Shown in pieces: positions 52,180 through 59,584 of a stretch of 64,000 nt of DNA. The DNA is taken from positions 30,201 to 94,200 of the IMG/VR virus record IMGVR_UViG_3300025704_002294. One strand, written 5' to 3'. Each line of letters starts with the position of its first letter. Position 1 is the stretch's first letter. Origin of the DNA: a virus. The notes under the pieces were generated by a model that did not search any database, was not told the DNA's origin, and saw only the letters and a program-made list of their open reading frames with translations. The position numbers were made by a program, and so were the translations under genes.

Positions 52180-52662
52180 ATGTACGAGTATAGATGTAAG
52201 ATACTCAAAGTTGTTGATGGCGACACAGTAGACGTAGACATAGATTTAGGCTTTGGTGTGGTACTCAGCGACGAACGAGTAAGAATAATGGGTATCGACA
52301 CCCCAGAAAGTCGAACAAGCGATAAGGTCGAAAAGGTATTTGGTATTGCGGCTAAGAATGCTCTTAAGGCAATGCTAGGTAAAACCTCAATTCTAAAAAC
52401 ACAAATCAATAGAGATGGCGAAGATATGAAAGGCAAGTTCGGACGTATCCTTGGTGATTTTATTATTGACAAAGATGGCGAGCAATGTAGTGTAGTAACA
52501 GCACTAATGGACGCAGGTCATTGTGTTGATTACTATGGTGGTAGCAAAGAAGAGTTATATGAAAGACATATGGCAAACAGAACAAGACTACTTGCTGAAG
52601 GCGTAATTGATAAAAAAGAATACGACAAAGCAGTTGCCATAATGGAAAAGAAAAAGAAGTAA
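52180..52662 (+). CDS. Thermonuclease-like (SNase) nuclease
   Basis: The start at ATG 52180 follows a GTAGGAGT ribosome site; 160 residues. It has VVDGDTVDVDIDLGFG near 10-25, RVRIMGIDTPESR near 33 and KFGRILGDFII near 89, matching staphylococcal nuclease motifs (catalytic Arg, Glu and second Arg all present). It cuts DNA or RNA with calcium. There is no signal peptide, so an intracellular or virion role is likely. Confidence 0.88.
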   Translation: MYEYRCKILKVVDGDTVDVDIDLGFGVVLSDERVRIMGIDTPESRTSDKVEKVFGIAAKNALKAMLGKTSILKTQINRDGEDMKGKFGRILGDFIIDKDGEQCSVVTALMDAGHCVDYYGGSKEELYERHMANRTRLLAEGVIDKKEYDKAVAIMEKKKK

Positions 52663-52686
52663 TTACCAGAATTTATAAAAAATAGG

Positions 52687-52715
52687 TTGACTGATGCCTA
52701 AATAGATCTTATAAT
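52687..52715 (+). promoter_or_regulatory. sigma70-like promoter (TTGACT-17-TATAAT)
   Basis: TTGACT 52687-52692 and TATAAT 52710-52715, 17 bp apart, 24 nt upstream of the QueD-like gene. Confidence 0.75.
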
Positions 52716-52739
52716 AGTAAAACTATTTGAGGCATATAG

Positions 52740-53228
52740 ATGAACAAAAGATTTTATTCAGGTAAAACATATTCGCATTCAACTGGCCACAGTTGTGCGT
52801 TTAGGCAGTGGAAGGCAGATAGTCACTGTAACTTAATCCATGGTTATGCTCTACAGTTTGAATTCACCTTTGGTGGAGACGAACTTGACGAGAGTAACTG
52901 GATAGTAGACTTTGGTGGATTGAAGCCACTTAAAGAATGGTTGAAACACATGTTTGATCATACTTACTTGGTAGCAGAGAATGATCCAGAAATGGAAACC
53001 ATTGAGTTGTTACAAGCCAAAGGTCTAATTGATATGCGAGTAGTATCGCATACAGGTTGTGAAAGGTTTGCTGAAATGGCTTTTGACAAAGCAGATGAAA
53101 TTGTTAAGGAATTAACAAATGGAAGATGTTGGGTACAAAAGACCACAGTAAGAGAACATGAGCATAATAGTGCTACTGTTGAACTTAACGACCATCAAAA
53201 ATTGCGTTTCATAGAAGACGTACAATAA
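52740..53228 (+). CDS. 6-carboxytetrahydropterin synthase-like (QueD-like) protein
   Basis: The 162-residue protein belongs to the QueD/PTPS family: the catalytic Cys30 in SHCNLIHGY, WIVDFGGLKPLKEWL near 54, MFDHTYLVAENDP near 71, and REHEHNSATVE near 139. Two of the three zinc histidines look replaced: the first (normally 'AAH') by Phe in SCAFRQW, and the last of HGH by Tyr in HGY. QueD makes the precursor of 7-deazaguanine, used for queuosine or phage DNA modification; altered metal ligands make the activity uncertain. Confidence 0.8.
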   Translation: MNKRFYSGKTYSHSTGHSCAFRQWKADSHCNLIHGYALQFEFTFGGDELDESNWIVDFGGLKPLKEWLKHMFDHTYLVAENDPEMETIELLQAKGLIDMRVVSHTGCERFAEMAFDKADEIVKELTNGRCWVQKTTVREHEHNSATVELNDHQKLRFIEDVQ

Positions 53229-53237
53229 ACGGAGAAA

Positions 53238-53340
53238 GAATAGTTAAACTATTCCTAATTGCATAGAGGACGGCACCCTTAACTGCTCGAGCAATTAGAT
53301 ATATAATGATATAGAGAACGTAGAAAAAGTAACCGGTGCC
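53238..53340 (+). ncRNA. Candidate structured RNA (hairpin plus pseudoknot) between convergent genes
   Basis: GAATAGT (53238-53244) pairs with ACTATTC (53248-53254) in a 7-bp hairpin. CTAATTGC (53255-53262) pairs with GCAATTAG (53291-53298), and GGCACC (53272-53277), inside that loop, pairs with GGTGCC (53335-53340) outside it, so both helices would form a pseudoknot. A palindrome TGCTCGAGCA lies between. It sits after the QueD-like gene. A bidirectional terminator is the simplest alternative, but no T run follows. Confidence 0.4.
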
Positions 53341-53341
53341 C

Positions 53342-54724
53342 TTACTGATTGAATTCTTCGTCTACTTTCCTTCTAAAATTATAATAATTGTTTACACACA
53401 GATTTGCCATGTCGGCAAATTGATTTAATTGAAAATCTGTGCTATAAAATAAATCTAAATTAAATTTACAAATTTCCAAAACTTTATCTCTATCAGGGGG
53501 ATTATCTAGAAATGTTTTTATAGAATCTAGTACCATCTTGTATCTAACTTCAGCATCAGTTTCTTTGTCATACGATTCATCTATAAGACCGTCGAATGTT
53601 TTAAACCCTAATTGTCTAACTTTAAGTAAACTAAAAGCATTTCCTAAAATTACAAAAGGCATTCCCCATGCAATTGGTTTGAACACTTTTTCACTGATAA
53701 ACCTAATAGGGTAATGCGTATAACCCTGCTGAAGTAGTTGAGATTCCACTGACATATAACTTTCTGTGCCAACATATAATTTTGATTTAAGAATCCAGTC
53801 ATAATTTGCAACAGAGTCATGTTGCATAAATCCATCAACACTTATATTATGCTCTGGTTCGCTATCAGCAAGAATAGGCAACGTGAAATCTTTTAAAATA
53901 TCACTTGCTTCTCCTACTTCATTAATTTCTTGTAAACTATAAAAACTATTATCTAAATACCCATCCTTGTACAAATCGTTAACTATAGCGGCTCTGTGTG
54001 CTTTGTATGTACGGTTTAACAGTAACAAATCTTTACTTTTTTCTGTTTTTTGTTGCAATTCAAAAAATGAATTTATATCAAAGTCTGTCTTGTTATCTAA
54101 CTTAGACCCATGGTAGGTGACACCACTTTGCACCCATGTATCATATAAAAAATATTCAAATACTACAATACTTGCAGGAATTTTATTTACAGTTAACCAT
54201 TTTTGTAAACCATTATGTGAATTAGGTTTTATAATATTGATATTAAAAGGTGCTACTGCATCGTTGCATTCTTTAATAAACTCAAAAACATTATACATAG
54301 ATAGTGTTGGATTATGGTCTAAAAATTCTGGTTCCCATACATCTGATATAACTATATTAAAATTAGGAACTGCCTTTAGCCAAAATTCACGCGAAAGGAC
54401 ACAGGCAAGATGCTCACTCATAGTAATATAAATTATTATTTCGTCGTCGTATGAATCAGACAGTCGTCTGCCTATTTGATCTAATAAATCAATATCATCC
54501 ACTGCAAGCCTAAATGGACTGATCGACACTTTTTTATCATACTTCGAAAAATCCAAATCGCTATTGTACATCGGAGATCTTGAAAGTACATGAAAAATAT
54601 CGTGTTCAATATAATCCTTACCTGTTAGACTTAATTCGTTTTCCATATGTTGAACTTTTGTTTCATCAACAAAATATCCAGTTGCATAAGTGCTTATATC
54701 TAAAGGTACAAAAATATTAATCAT
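53342..54724 (-). CDS. Glycosyltransferase-like protein (paralogous family member 3)
   Basis: The 460-residue product shares the C-terminal block with the genes at 11596, 47129 and 54717: SEKVFKPIAWGMPFVILGN, then RQLGFKTFDGLIDESYDKE at about 345-385. It overlaps the paralogue at 54717 by 8 nt. The N-terminal halves differ, suggesting different acceptors. No signal peptide or membrane segment. Confidence 0.6.
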   Translation of the reverse strand: MINIFVPLDISTYATGYFVDETKVQHMENELSLTGKDYIEHDIFHVLSRSPMYNSDLDFSKYDKKVSISPFRLAVDDIDLLDQIGRRLSDSYDDEIIIYITMSEHLACVLSREFWLKAVPNFNIVISDVWEPEFLDHNPTLSMYNVFEFIKECNDAVAPFNINIIKPNSHNGLQKWLTVNKIPASIVVFEYFLYDTWVQSGVTYHGSKLDNKTDFDINSFFELQQKTEKSKDLLLLNRTYKAHRAAIVNDLYKDGYLDNSFYSLQEINEVGEASDILKDFTLPILADSEPEHNISVDGFMQHDSVANYDWILKSKLYVGTESYMSVESQLLQQGYTHYPIRFISEKVFKPIAWGMPFVILGNAFSLLKVRQLGFKTFDGLIDESYDKETDAEVRYKMVLDSIKTFLDNPPDRDKVLEICKFNLDLFYSTDFQLNQFADMANLCVNNYYNFRRKVDEEFNQ

Positions 54725-56171
54725 CTATATTTTGTTCGTCAATTCTATCAATTATAATTCGCATCGGATCTACTAATCTGCTAGATACCCAATATGTGTC
54801 ATGTATCATATTAAAATTATGTACAAGCGAATCTTTGATTTCTTCAATGCTATGCTCTTCTGATAGAAATTTTTCGAAGGAATCAAACATGGCTTGTATT
54901 CGTAAATTAAAATTCTCTAGGTCATCATAACTTTCATCAAACCACTCTGGAAATGTTTTAAAACCTAAATCTCTTATACGTTGCAGGCCATGTTGGTTGC
55001 CTACAAATAGAAAAGGCATTCCCCACGCCATTGCTTTAAATGTTTTTTCTGTTAAAAATCTTACCGGGTGTGGAGGTGTATGCTCAATGATCAAATCTCT
55101 TGCTTGACTTTCTGTAATTATGTTTACTTTGCATTTTTGTGGCCATTTTAAATTAAATTTCCTGTCGTGGCGAATAGGTATATTGTTTCCTGATATGTTA
55201 TCATGCGGTTCAAATTCTGCTTGTTTTGGTAACATATTAATAATTTTACTATCTAATTCATGATCCTCTCCAGGTGTTACCATGCCCATTGGTTCTGCGC
55301 CACAACTCCATATCATGTTATCTAGCAATCCGCGTTTTTCTGCTTCTATAATAGTTGTTAGTCTGTGTTGCTTTGGCATCCTATTTAAAAGCAATGCATC
55401 ATATTCCTTGTCATCATGCCAAACACTATCCATAACTTTTTCTATATCAAATGGCTGATCGTCCATTGCTTCTTCCCAATCCATCATATCCATATTTCTG
55501 GAAGACTTTATACCACATGTATTGTTTACATCGAATAAAAAATATTCAAATGGCACAACTTCGAAATCTACGCCTTGTGACTGTAAAAAATGTGTATAAT
55601 CCTTGTCTGAATTAGATTTTATATAAAATCGTTTATGTTTACATTCTCCTGCAGGTCTAAGATGTCGTTTACAATTTTCTACAAAGTATTCCCATACTTC
55701 AACGTTATCATCACTTCCTGTTTGCGGTTTAGTATCTTTTTGAGGACCACATTCCCAAATATCACTCACCATAGCACTAAATTCTGGATGATTAAAAAAT
55801 TTACTAAAAATTGCACCTTGCAAACTAAATGCCGCTTTCTCCGAAATAGATATAACAACACGCCAATCTTGAATAGGTTCAAACCTTTTTACTAAATCTA
55901 CCCAAAACGGACTTTCAACATTGATTGCTTCGTTAATATCAATTGATACTGGATATATAAAATGATCTGATGTCAAATTAACGGAAATTTCTCTTCGTAA
56001 ACGTTTAGACCTGTGTAATACCCACCTAATATAATCATGTTTATTAACATAATTAAGTGTGTTATAGTCTTTATCATGTATAGAATCTGAGATAAAGGCT
56101 TTTGCTATTTTTTTCTGTACTGTATTATAATCGGTAGGATTTACAGTTGCGTTAACGAAAATTGTTCTCAT
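54717..56171 (-). CDS. Glycosyltransferase-like protein (paralogous family member 4)
   Basis: The 484-residue protein has TEKTFKAMAWGMPFLFVGN and RDLGFKTFPEWFDESYDD near 368-411, nearly the same as member 3, to which it is translationally coupled (8-nt overlap). A tandem duplication followed by divergence is likely. The 5' region has no clear late octamer. Confidence 0.6.
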   Translation of the reverse strand: MRTIFVNATVNPTDYNTVQKKIAKAFISDSIHDKDYNTLNYVNKHDYIRWVLHRSKRLRREISVNLTSDHFIYPVSIDINEAINVESPFWVDLVKRFEPIQDWRVVISISEKAAFSLQGAIFSKFFNHPEFSAMVSDIWECGPQKDTKPQTGSDDNVEVWEYFVENCKRHLRPAGECKHKRFYIKSNSDKDYTHFLQSQGVDFEVVPFEYFLFDVNNTCGIKSSRNMDMMDWEEAMDDQPFDIEKVMDSVWHDDKEYDALLLNRMPKQHRLTTIIEAEKRGLLDNMIWSCGAEPMGMVTPGEDHELDSKIINMLPKQAEFEPHDNISGNNIPIRHDRKFNLKWPQKCKVNIITESQARDLIIEHTPPHPVRFLTEKTFKAMAWGMPFLFVGNQHGLQRIRDLGFKTFPEWFDESYDDLENFNLRIQAMFDSFEKFLSEEHSIEEIKDSLVHNFNMIHDTYWVSSRLVDPMRIIIDRIDEQNIDD

Positions 56172-56186
56172 ATGTGTATATTATCC

Positions 56187-56194
56187 GATAAATA
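56187..56194 (+). promoter_or_regulatory. T4-type late promoter (GATAAATA), 5 nt before start codon
   Basis: The spacing rule points to the ATG at 56200 rather than the ATG at 56194, which overlaps the octamer. Confidence 0.65.
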
Positions 56195-56199
56195 TGTAT

Positions 56200-57804
56200 A
56201 TGATATTTGGTATTCTAACATTAATAACTGCTCTGGCTATTGCCGGTGTTGCCGCATGGTTTTCCATAGTCGGCTTAATGCTACTATTTAGTGGTATGCC
56301 ACTGAGTATAGCCGTAATGGCTGGCACACTTGAAGTAGGTAAACTACTAACAGCAAGTTGGCTGTACAGATATTGGAACGAAACATCCTTAATGTTACGG
56401 GCCTACCTCACGACCGCAGTTGTCATACTAATGGTTATTACAAGTATAGGTATCTTTGGTTATCTCAGCAAAGCCGCTGGAGATCAAGCAAGTAACACAG
56501 GAGATGCTGTAGCAATAGTAGAACGTGTAGATGCTCAAATAGCCAGAGAAGAAAATAAAATTGTAATATTAGAAGACAGAATACAAAGCATCGGTGGTTC
56601 CATTGATGTTAGTTCTAGCATAACACAACAAGAAGAAATCAGAGATGGTGCTTGGATTAGAGTTCAAGGTGACATTGATTACAACCAAGAACAAATAACC
56701 ACAGTTAGAGAACAACTCACAGTAGATCTCTCTCAACAGGATAGTAGATTAGCAGAACTAGATAAAGCAGTAAATGATTTAAGAAGTAAAGGTATAGAAA
56801 TTATCACACTCGACGAAGGCGGAATATTCCAAGGTGCTGAAACAGAAAAGATAGATTATGTAGCACAGGCTAACGAACTGCGAAATAGCCAAACAGATGA
56901 AAGAGATGAAATCAGAGATGAGAAGATTAGACTAAGAGATCAAGCAAGTAAAGACATTAAAGTTTTCCAAGATGCAATTGACAATTACAGGGCACAGGCG
57001 CAAGACACTATTAAAGGTGCTAATGATGAAATTAACAGATTGCGTGGCCAGAGTTCATCGCAGGCAGATGATAACTTAATAAAGATAGATACTTTTAACA
57101 GCGACATTGACGCCATTTACAGTAACATAGTAGCACTTAAAGACGAGAAATTTGACGCAGAACAAAAAGTTAGGACACTAGATAGAGAAGTAGGACCAAT
57201 TAAATACTTGGCACAATTAATATATGGTAATGACGAACGTGATGTGTTAGACCAGGCAATACGTTTATTCATTCTACTATTAGTATTTGTATTTGATCCA
57301 CTAGCAGTTATGCTAGTTATTGCCGCTAACCAAACATTATTACGTCATGGTATTAACTTAGAAAGCAGTGGTCCTCCACTACCACCAAAAGATCCAGACC
57401 CAGAACCGGAAGAAAGTGTGGAAGAATTTGAAATCGATGAAGCAACAGGCAGAGAAGTAGTAGAGGAAATATCAGACGAAGATTACAAACCACTGCCAAG
57501 TGCTGTTGATGATGCCGCTGATGTGATGAGTGATTACAATGGTAGAGATAAAACTTTCTTTGAAAGTATCAATGAGCCAATTGTTAATATTGACAATCAA
57601 AAAACAGCAGACATTGTAAATCAAATTGAGAAAACAGAAAAACTAGAAGACGACCTAAACAAAATATTAGGTGGCAAGACTAAATCGCAACTTTTACAAA
57701 TGGCACTAGATGGTGGTGTTGAAATACCTGCTCAATTTTCTAAAGCAGAAATTGTTGCCAACGTTATTGCTAACTACGACAGTATCACCAAAAAAAAAAT
57801 TTAA
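56200..57804 (+). CDS. Membrane/coiled-coil protein, 0-frame product of a probable -1 frameshift gene
   Basis: The 534-residue 0-frame product has three N-terminal hydrophobic segments (about residues 1-30, 33-58 and 68-92), a long coiled coil (about 105-330), another hydrophobic span (LFILLLVFVFDPLAVMLVIAA near 353) and an acidic Pro-rich tail. It ends abruptly after an A10 run (57790-57799) followed within two codons by TAA. The -1 frame from the same run stays open for 171 more codons with no start codon in its first 84 codons, so a frameshifted, longer protein is expected. A membrane-associated phage factor of unknown function. Confidence 0.75.
   Translation: MIFGILTLITALAIAGVAAWFSIVGLMLLFSGMPLSIAVMAGTLEVGKLLTASWLYRYWNETSLMLRAYLTTAVVILMVITSIGIFGYLSKAAGDQASNTGDAVAIVERVDAQIAREENKIVILEDRIQSIGGSIDVSSSITQQEEIRDGAWIRVQGDIDYNQEQITTVREQLTVDLSQQDSRLAELDKAVNDLRSKGIEIITLDEGGIFQGAETEKIDYVAQANELRNSQTDERDEIRDEKIRLRDQASKDIKVFQDAIDNYRAQAQDTIKGANDEINRLRGQSSSQADDNLIKIDTFNSDIDAIYSNIVALKDEKFDAEQKVRTLDREVGPIKYLAQLIYGNDERDVLDQAIRLFILLLVFVFDPLAVMLVIAANQTLLRHGINLESSGPPLPPKDPDPEPEESVEEFEIDEATGREVVEEISDEDYKPLPSAVDDAADVMSDYNGRDKTFFESINEPIVNIDNQKTADIVNQIEKTEKLEDDLNKILGGKTKSQLLQMALDGGVEIPAQFSKAEIVANVIANYDSITKKKI
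57790..57799 (+). promoter_or_regulatory. A10 slippery run for -1 frameshift
   Basis: Ten adenines contain the classical heptamer A AAA AAA in the 0 frame, followed by ATT TAA. Slipping back one base reads AAT TTA and enters the long open frame to 58313. Transcriptional slippage, or a homopolymer sequencing error, would give the same fused protein. Confidence 0.7.
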
Positions 57805-58313
57805 AAATCGACGAACTTGAAACCGAATTAAAAGATTCAGAATATAGGTATCAAAAGCAATTAGACGAATTAAACGATAAGTATAAACGAACACTAGAAA
57901 ATCTCGAAGATGTTAAGAATTCGCTTGACATAAAACCTAAAGAAGTTATAATAGAAAAAGAAATCATTAAGGAAGTTATTAAGGAGGTTCCTGTTGAGGT
58001 CGAGAAGGTTGTCACAATTGAGAAGGAGGTCCCTGTCACAAAGGAGGTCGTGGTCACTCGCGAAGTCGAAGTTCCCGGACCAGAGCGAATTGTTGAAGTC
58101 CCCGGACCAGAGCGAATCGTGGAAAGAATCGTGGAAGTCGAAGTCCCCGGACCAGAGCGAATTGTTGAAAAAATAGTCGAAGTTCCAGTAGCACCTAAAC
58201 CAAAACCAAAAGTACCAAACAGTTGGACATTTACTCCCAAAACTGAATTGCCAGTAGATAACAAAGAAAATCCTACAGATAGTAAATACTACATTAAGAA
58301 ACCTAAAAGTTAA
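57798..58313 (+). CDS. -1 frame extension: coiled coil, EVPGPERIV repeats and Pro-rich tail
   Basis: The -1 frame from the A10 run encodes a coiled coil (DELETELKDSEYRYQKQLDE and onward), a Val/Glu/Pro block of alternating V-P-V-E and K-E-V motifs, three near-perfect EVPGPERIV units, and a basic Pro/Lys tail ending KYYIKKPKS. The only start candidate in frame is a GTG at 58050 in mid-repeat, so the extension is best read as the C-terminus of the 56200 gene (full product about 704 residues). It overlaps clpX by 1 nt. Confidence 0.7.
   Translation, partial: NLKIDELETELKDSEYRYQKQLDELNDKYKRTLENLEDVKNSLDIKPKEVIIEKEIIKEVIKEVPVEVEKVVTIEKEVPVTKEVVVTREVEVPGPERIVEVPGPERIVERIVEVEVPGPERIVEKIVEVPVAPKPKPKVPNSWTFTPKTELPVDNKENPTDSKYYIKKPKS
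57925..57952 (+). promoter_or_regulatory. sigma70-like promoter (TTGACA-16-TATAAT)
   Basis: Both hexamers are perfect; the spacer is 16 bp. It lies inside the frameshift extension about 360 bp before clpX and could transcribe clpX separately. Confidence 0.45.
58068..58166 (+). repeat. Three 27-bp coding repeats (EVPGPERIV)
   Basis: Units at 58068-58094, 58095-58121 and 58140-58166 encode the same nonapeptide with only third-position changes. Codons such as CCC GGA CCA GAG CGA are GC-rich compared with the neighbourhood, suggesting recent amplification of a distinct unit. Confidence 0.85.
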
Positions 58314-59551
58314 TGACAGAAGACAACAGCACAGATAAAAACTCACTATCATGTAATTTTTGTGGCAAGCATAGAAGCGAAGTTAATAAACTTGTTGCAG
58401 GTCCAGATGTCTACATTTGCAACGAATGTATAGATTTATCATATAAAATTATAGACGATGAGTTCGACGATGATGACTTACAATTAGAAAACATTGCTGA
58501 TCCAAAAGAAATACGCGAGTACTTAGACCAATATATTGTAGGGCAAGAATATGCCAAAAAAGTTTTAAGTGTAAGTGCATACAATCATTATAAACGCATT
58601 GATTCACCTGTAGTAGATGGCGTCGAAATAGAAAAAAGTAATATACTAATGCTAGGTCCGTCTGGTGTTGGTAAAACATTACTTGCTAAAACACTATCTA
58701 AAAAACTAAAAGTACCTTTTACAATAGCAGATGCAACCACATTAACTGAAGCAGGGTATGTCGGTGAAGATGCAGAAAGTGTACTTGAAAGATTAATACA
58801 AGCCGCCAATGGAGATGTTGCTCTTGCTGAAAAAGGCATAGTGTTTATCGACGAATTAGATAAAAAGGCTCGTAGCAGTGAGTCTAACACATCTACACGT
58901 GATGTCAGTGGCGAAGGCGTCCAACAAGCACTCTTGAGATTAATAGAAGGCACAACAACGTACATAAACGTTGGTTCAAATAAATTATCAAGTGAAAAAA
59001 TAGAATTTAGCACTGATAATATTTTGTTTATATTGGGCGGAGCATTTGTCGGAATAGATAAAATTATTAAAGCAAGAGTAAACAAGAAAAATAAAATAGG
59101 ATTTAAATCTGCACTTGATAGCGAAAATGACTTAGACAAAGATGTTTATTTACATGCTACACATGAAGATATTATACAATACGGATTAATACCAGAACTA
59201 GTAGGAAGGGTACCTGTCTTAGCAGGTTTAACAACTTTGGATGTTAATGACTTAATACACATACAACAAGAAAGTAAAAATAGTGTTAGCAATCAAGTTA
59301 AGGCGTTATACAAACTTGAAGGAATAATTATAGGCTTTACAGATAACTTTTATAAAACAGTATCAGAAGAAGCAATCAAAATAAAAACAGGTGCTAGAGG
59401 TATAAGAAGTATTTTAGAAGCATATTTTATAGATTTAACATATAATATAACAGATCTTAAAGAGAAAAAAGTCAAAGAAATGTATATTAACGATCTAGAT
59501 CACAGTACAATTTCGTATATCAACGAGGTTGACAAACTAGATGATAACTAG
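58313..59551 (+). CDS. clpX: ATP-dependent protease unfoldase ClpX
   Basis: The 412-residue protein is a full ClpX: N-terminal zinc finger (Cys14, Cys17, Cys36, Cys39), Walker A GPSGVGKTLLAK near 118-128, pore loop AGYVGEDAE near 147, Walker B GIVFIDELDKKAR near 178, VSGEGVQQALLRL near 198, the ClpP-docking IGF loop in KKNKIGFKS, and the sensor-2 GARGIRS. It unfolds proteins and should dock host ClpP. Its start overlaps the preceding stop (TAATG). A perfect sigma70 promoter for bS21 lies in its 3' end. Confidence 0.95.
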   Translation: MTEDNSTDKNSLSCNFCGKHRSEVNKLVAGPDVYICNECIDLSYKIIDDEFDDDDLQLENIADPKEIREYLDQYIVGQEYAKKVLSVSAYNHYKRIDSPVVDGVEIEKSNILMLGPSGVGKTLLAKTLSKKLKVPFTIADATTLTEAGYVGEDAESVLERLIQAANGDVALAEKGIVFIDELDKKARSSESNTSTRDVSGEGVQQALLRLIEGTTTYINVGSNKLSSEKIEFSTDNILFILGGAFVGIDKIIKARVNKKNKIGFKSALDSENDLDKDVYLHATHEDIIQYGLIPELVGRVPVLAGLTTLDVNDLIHIQQESKNSVSNQVKALYKLEGIIIGFTDNFYKTVSEEAIKIKTGARGIRSILEAYFIDLTYNITDLKEKKVKEMYINDLDHSTISYINEVDKLDDN

Positions 59552-59557
59552 TATAAT
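59529..59557 (+). promoter_or_regulatory. Perfect sigma70 promoter TTGACA-17-TATAAT
   Basis: TTGACA 59529-59534 and TATAAT 59552-59557 overlap the clpX stop region; the ribosomal protein bS21 start is 27 nt downstream. Confidence 0.82.
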
Positions 59558-59584
59558 AAAAATAATATTAAAAAAGAGGTAAAG

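Noticed and set aside
53272-53340. tRNA-like element between GGCACC and GGTGCC
   Set aside because: The T-arm and a plausible anticodon loop are missing; only the terminal helix fits.
58068-58166. Three direct repeats resembling a CRISPR or satellite array
   Set aside because: Units are 27 bp, in frame, differ at third positions and encode EVPGPERIV; there are no unique spacers.
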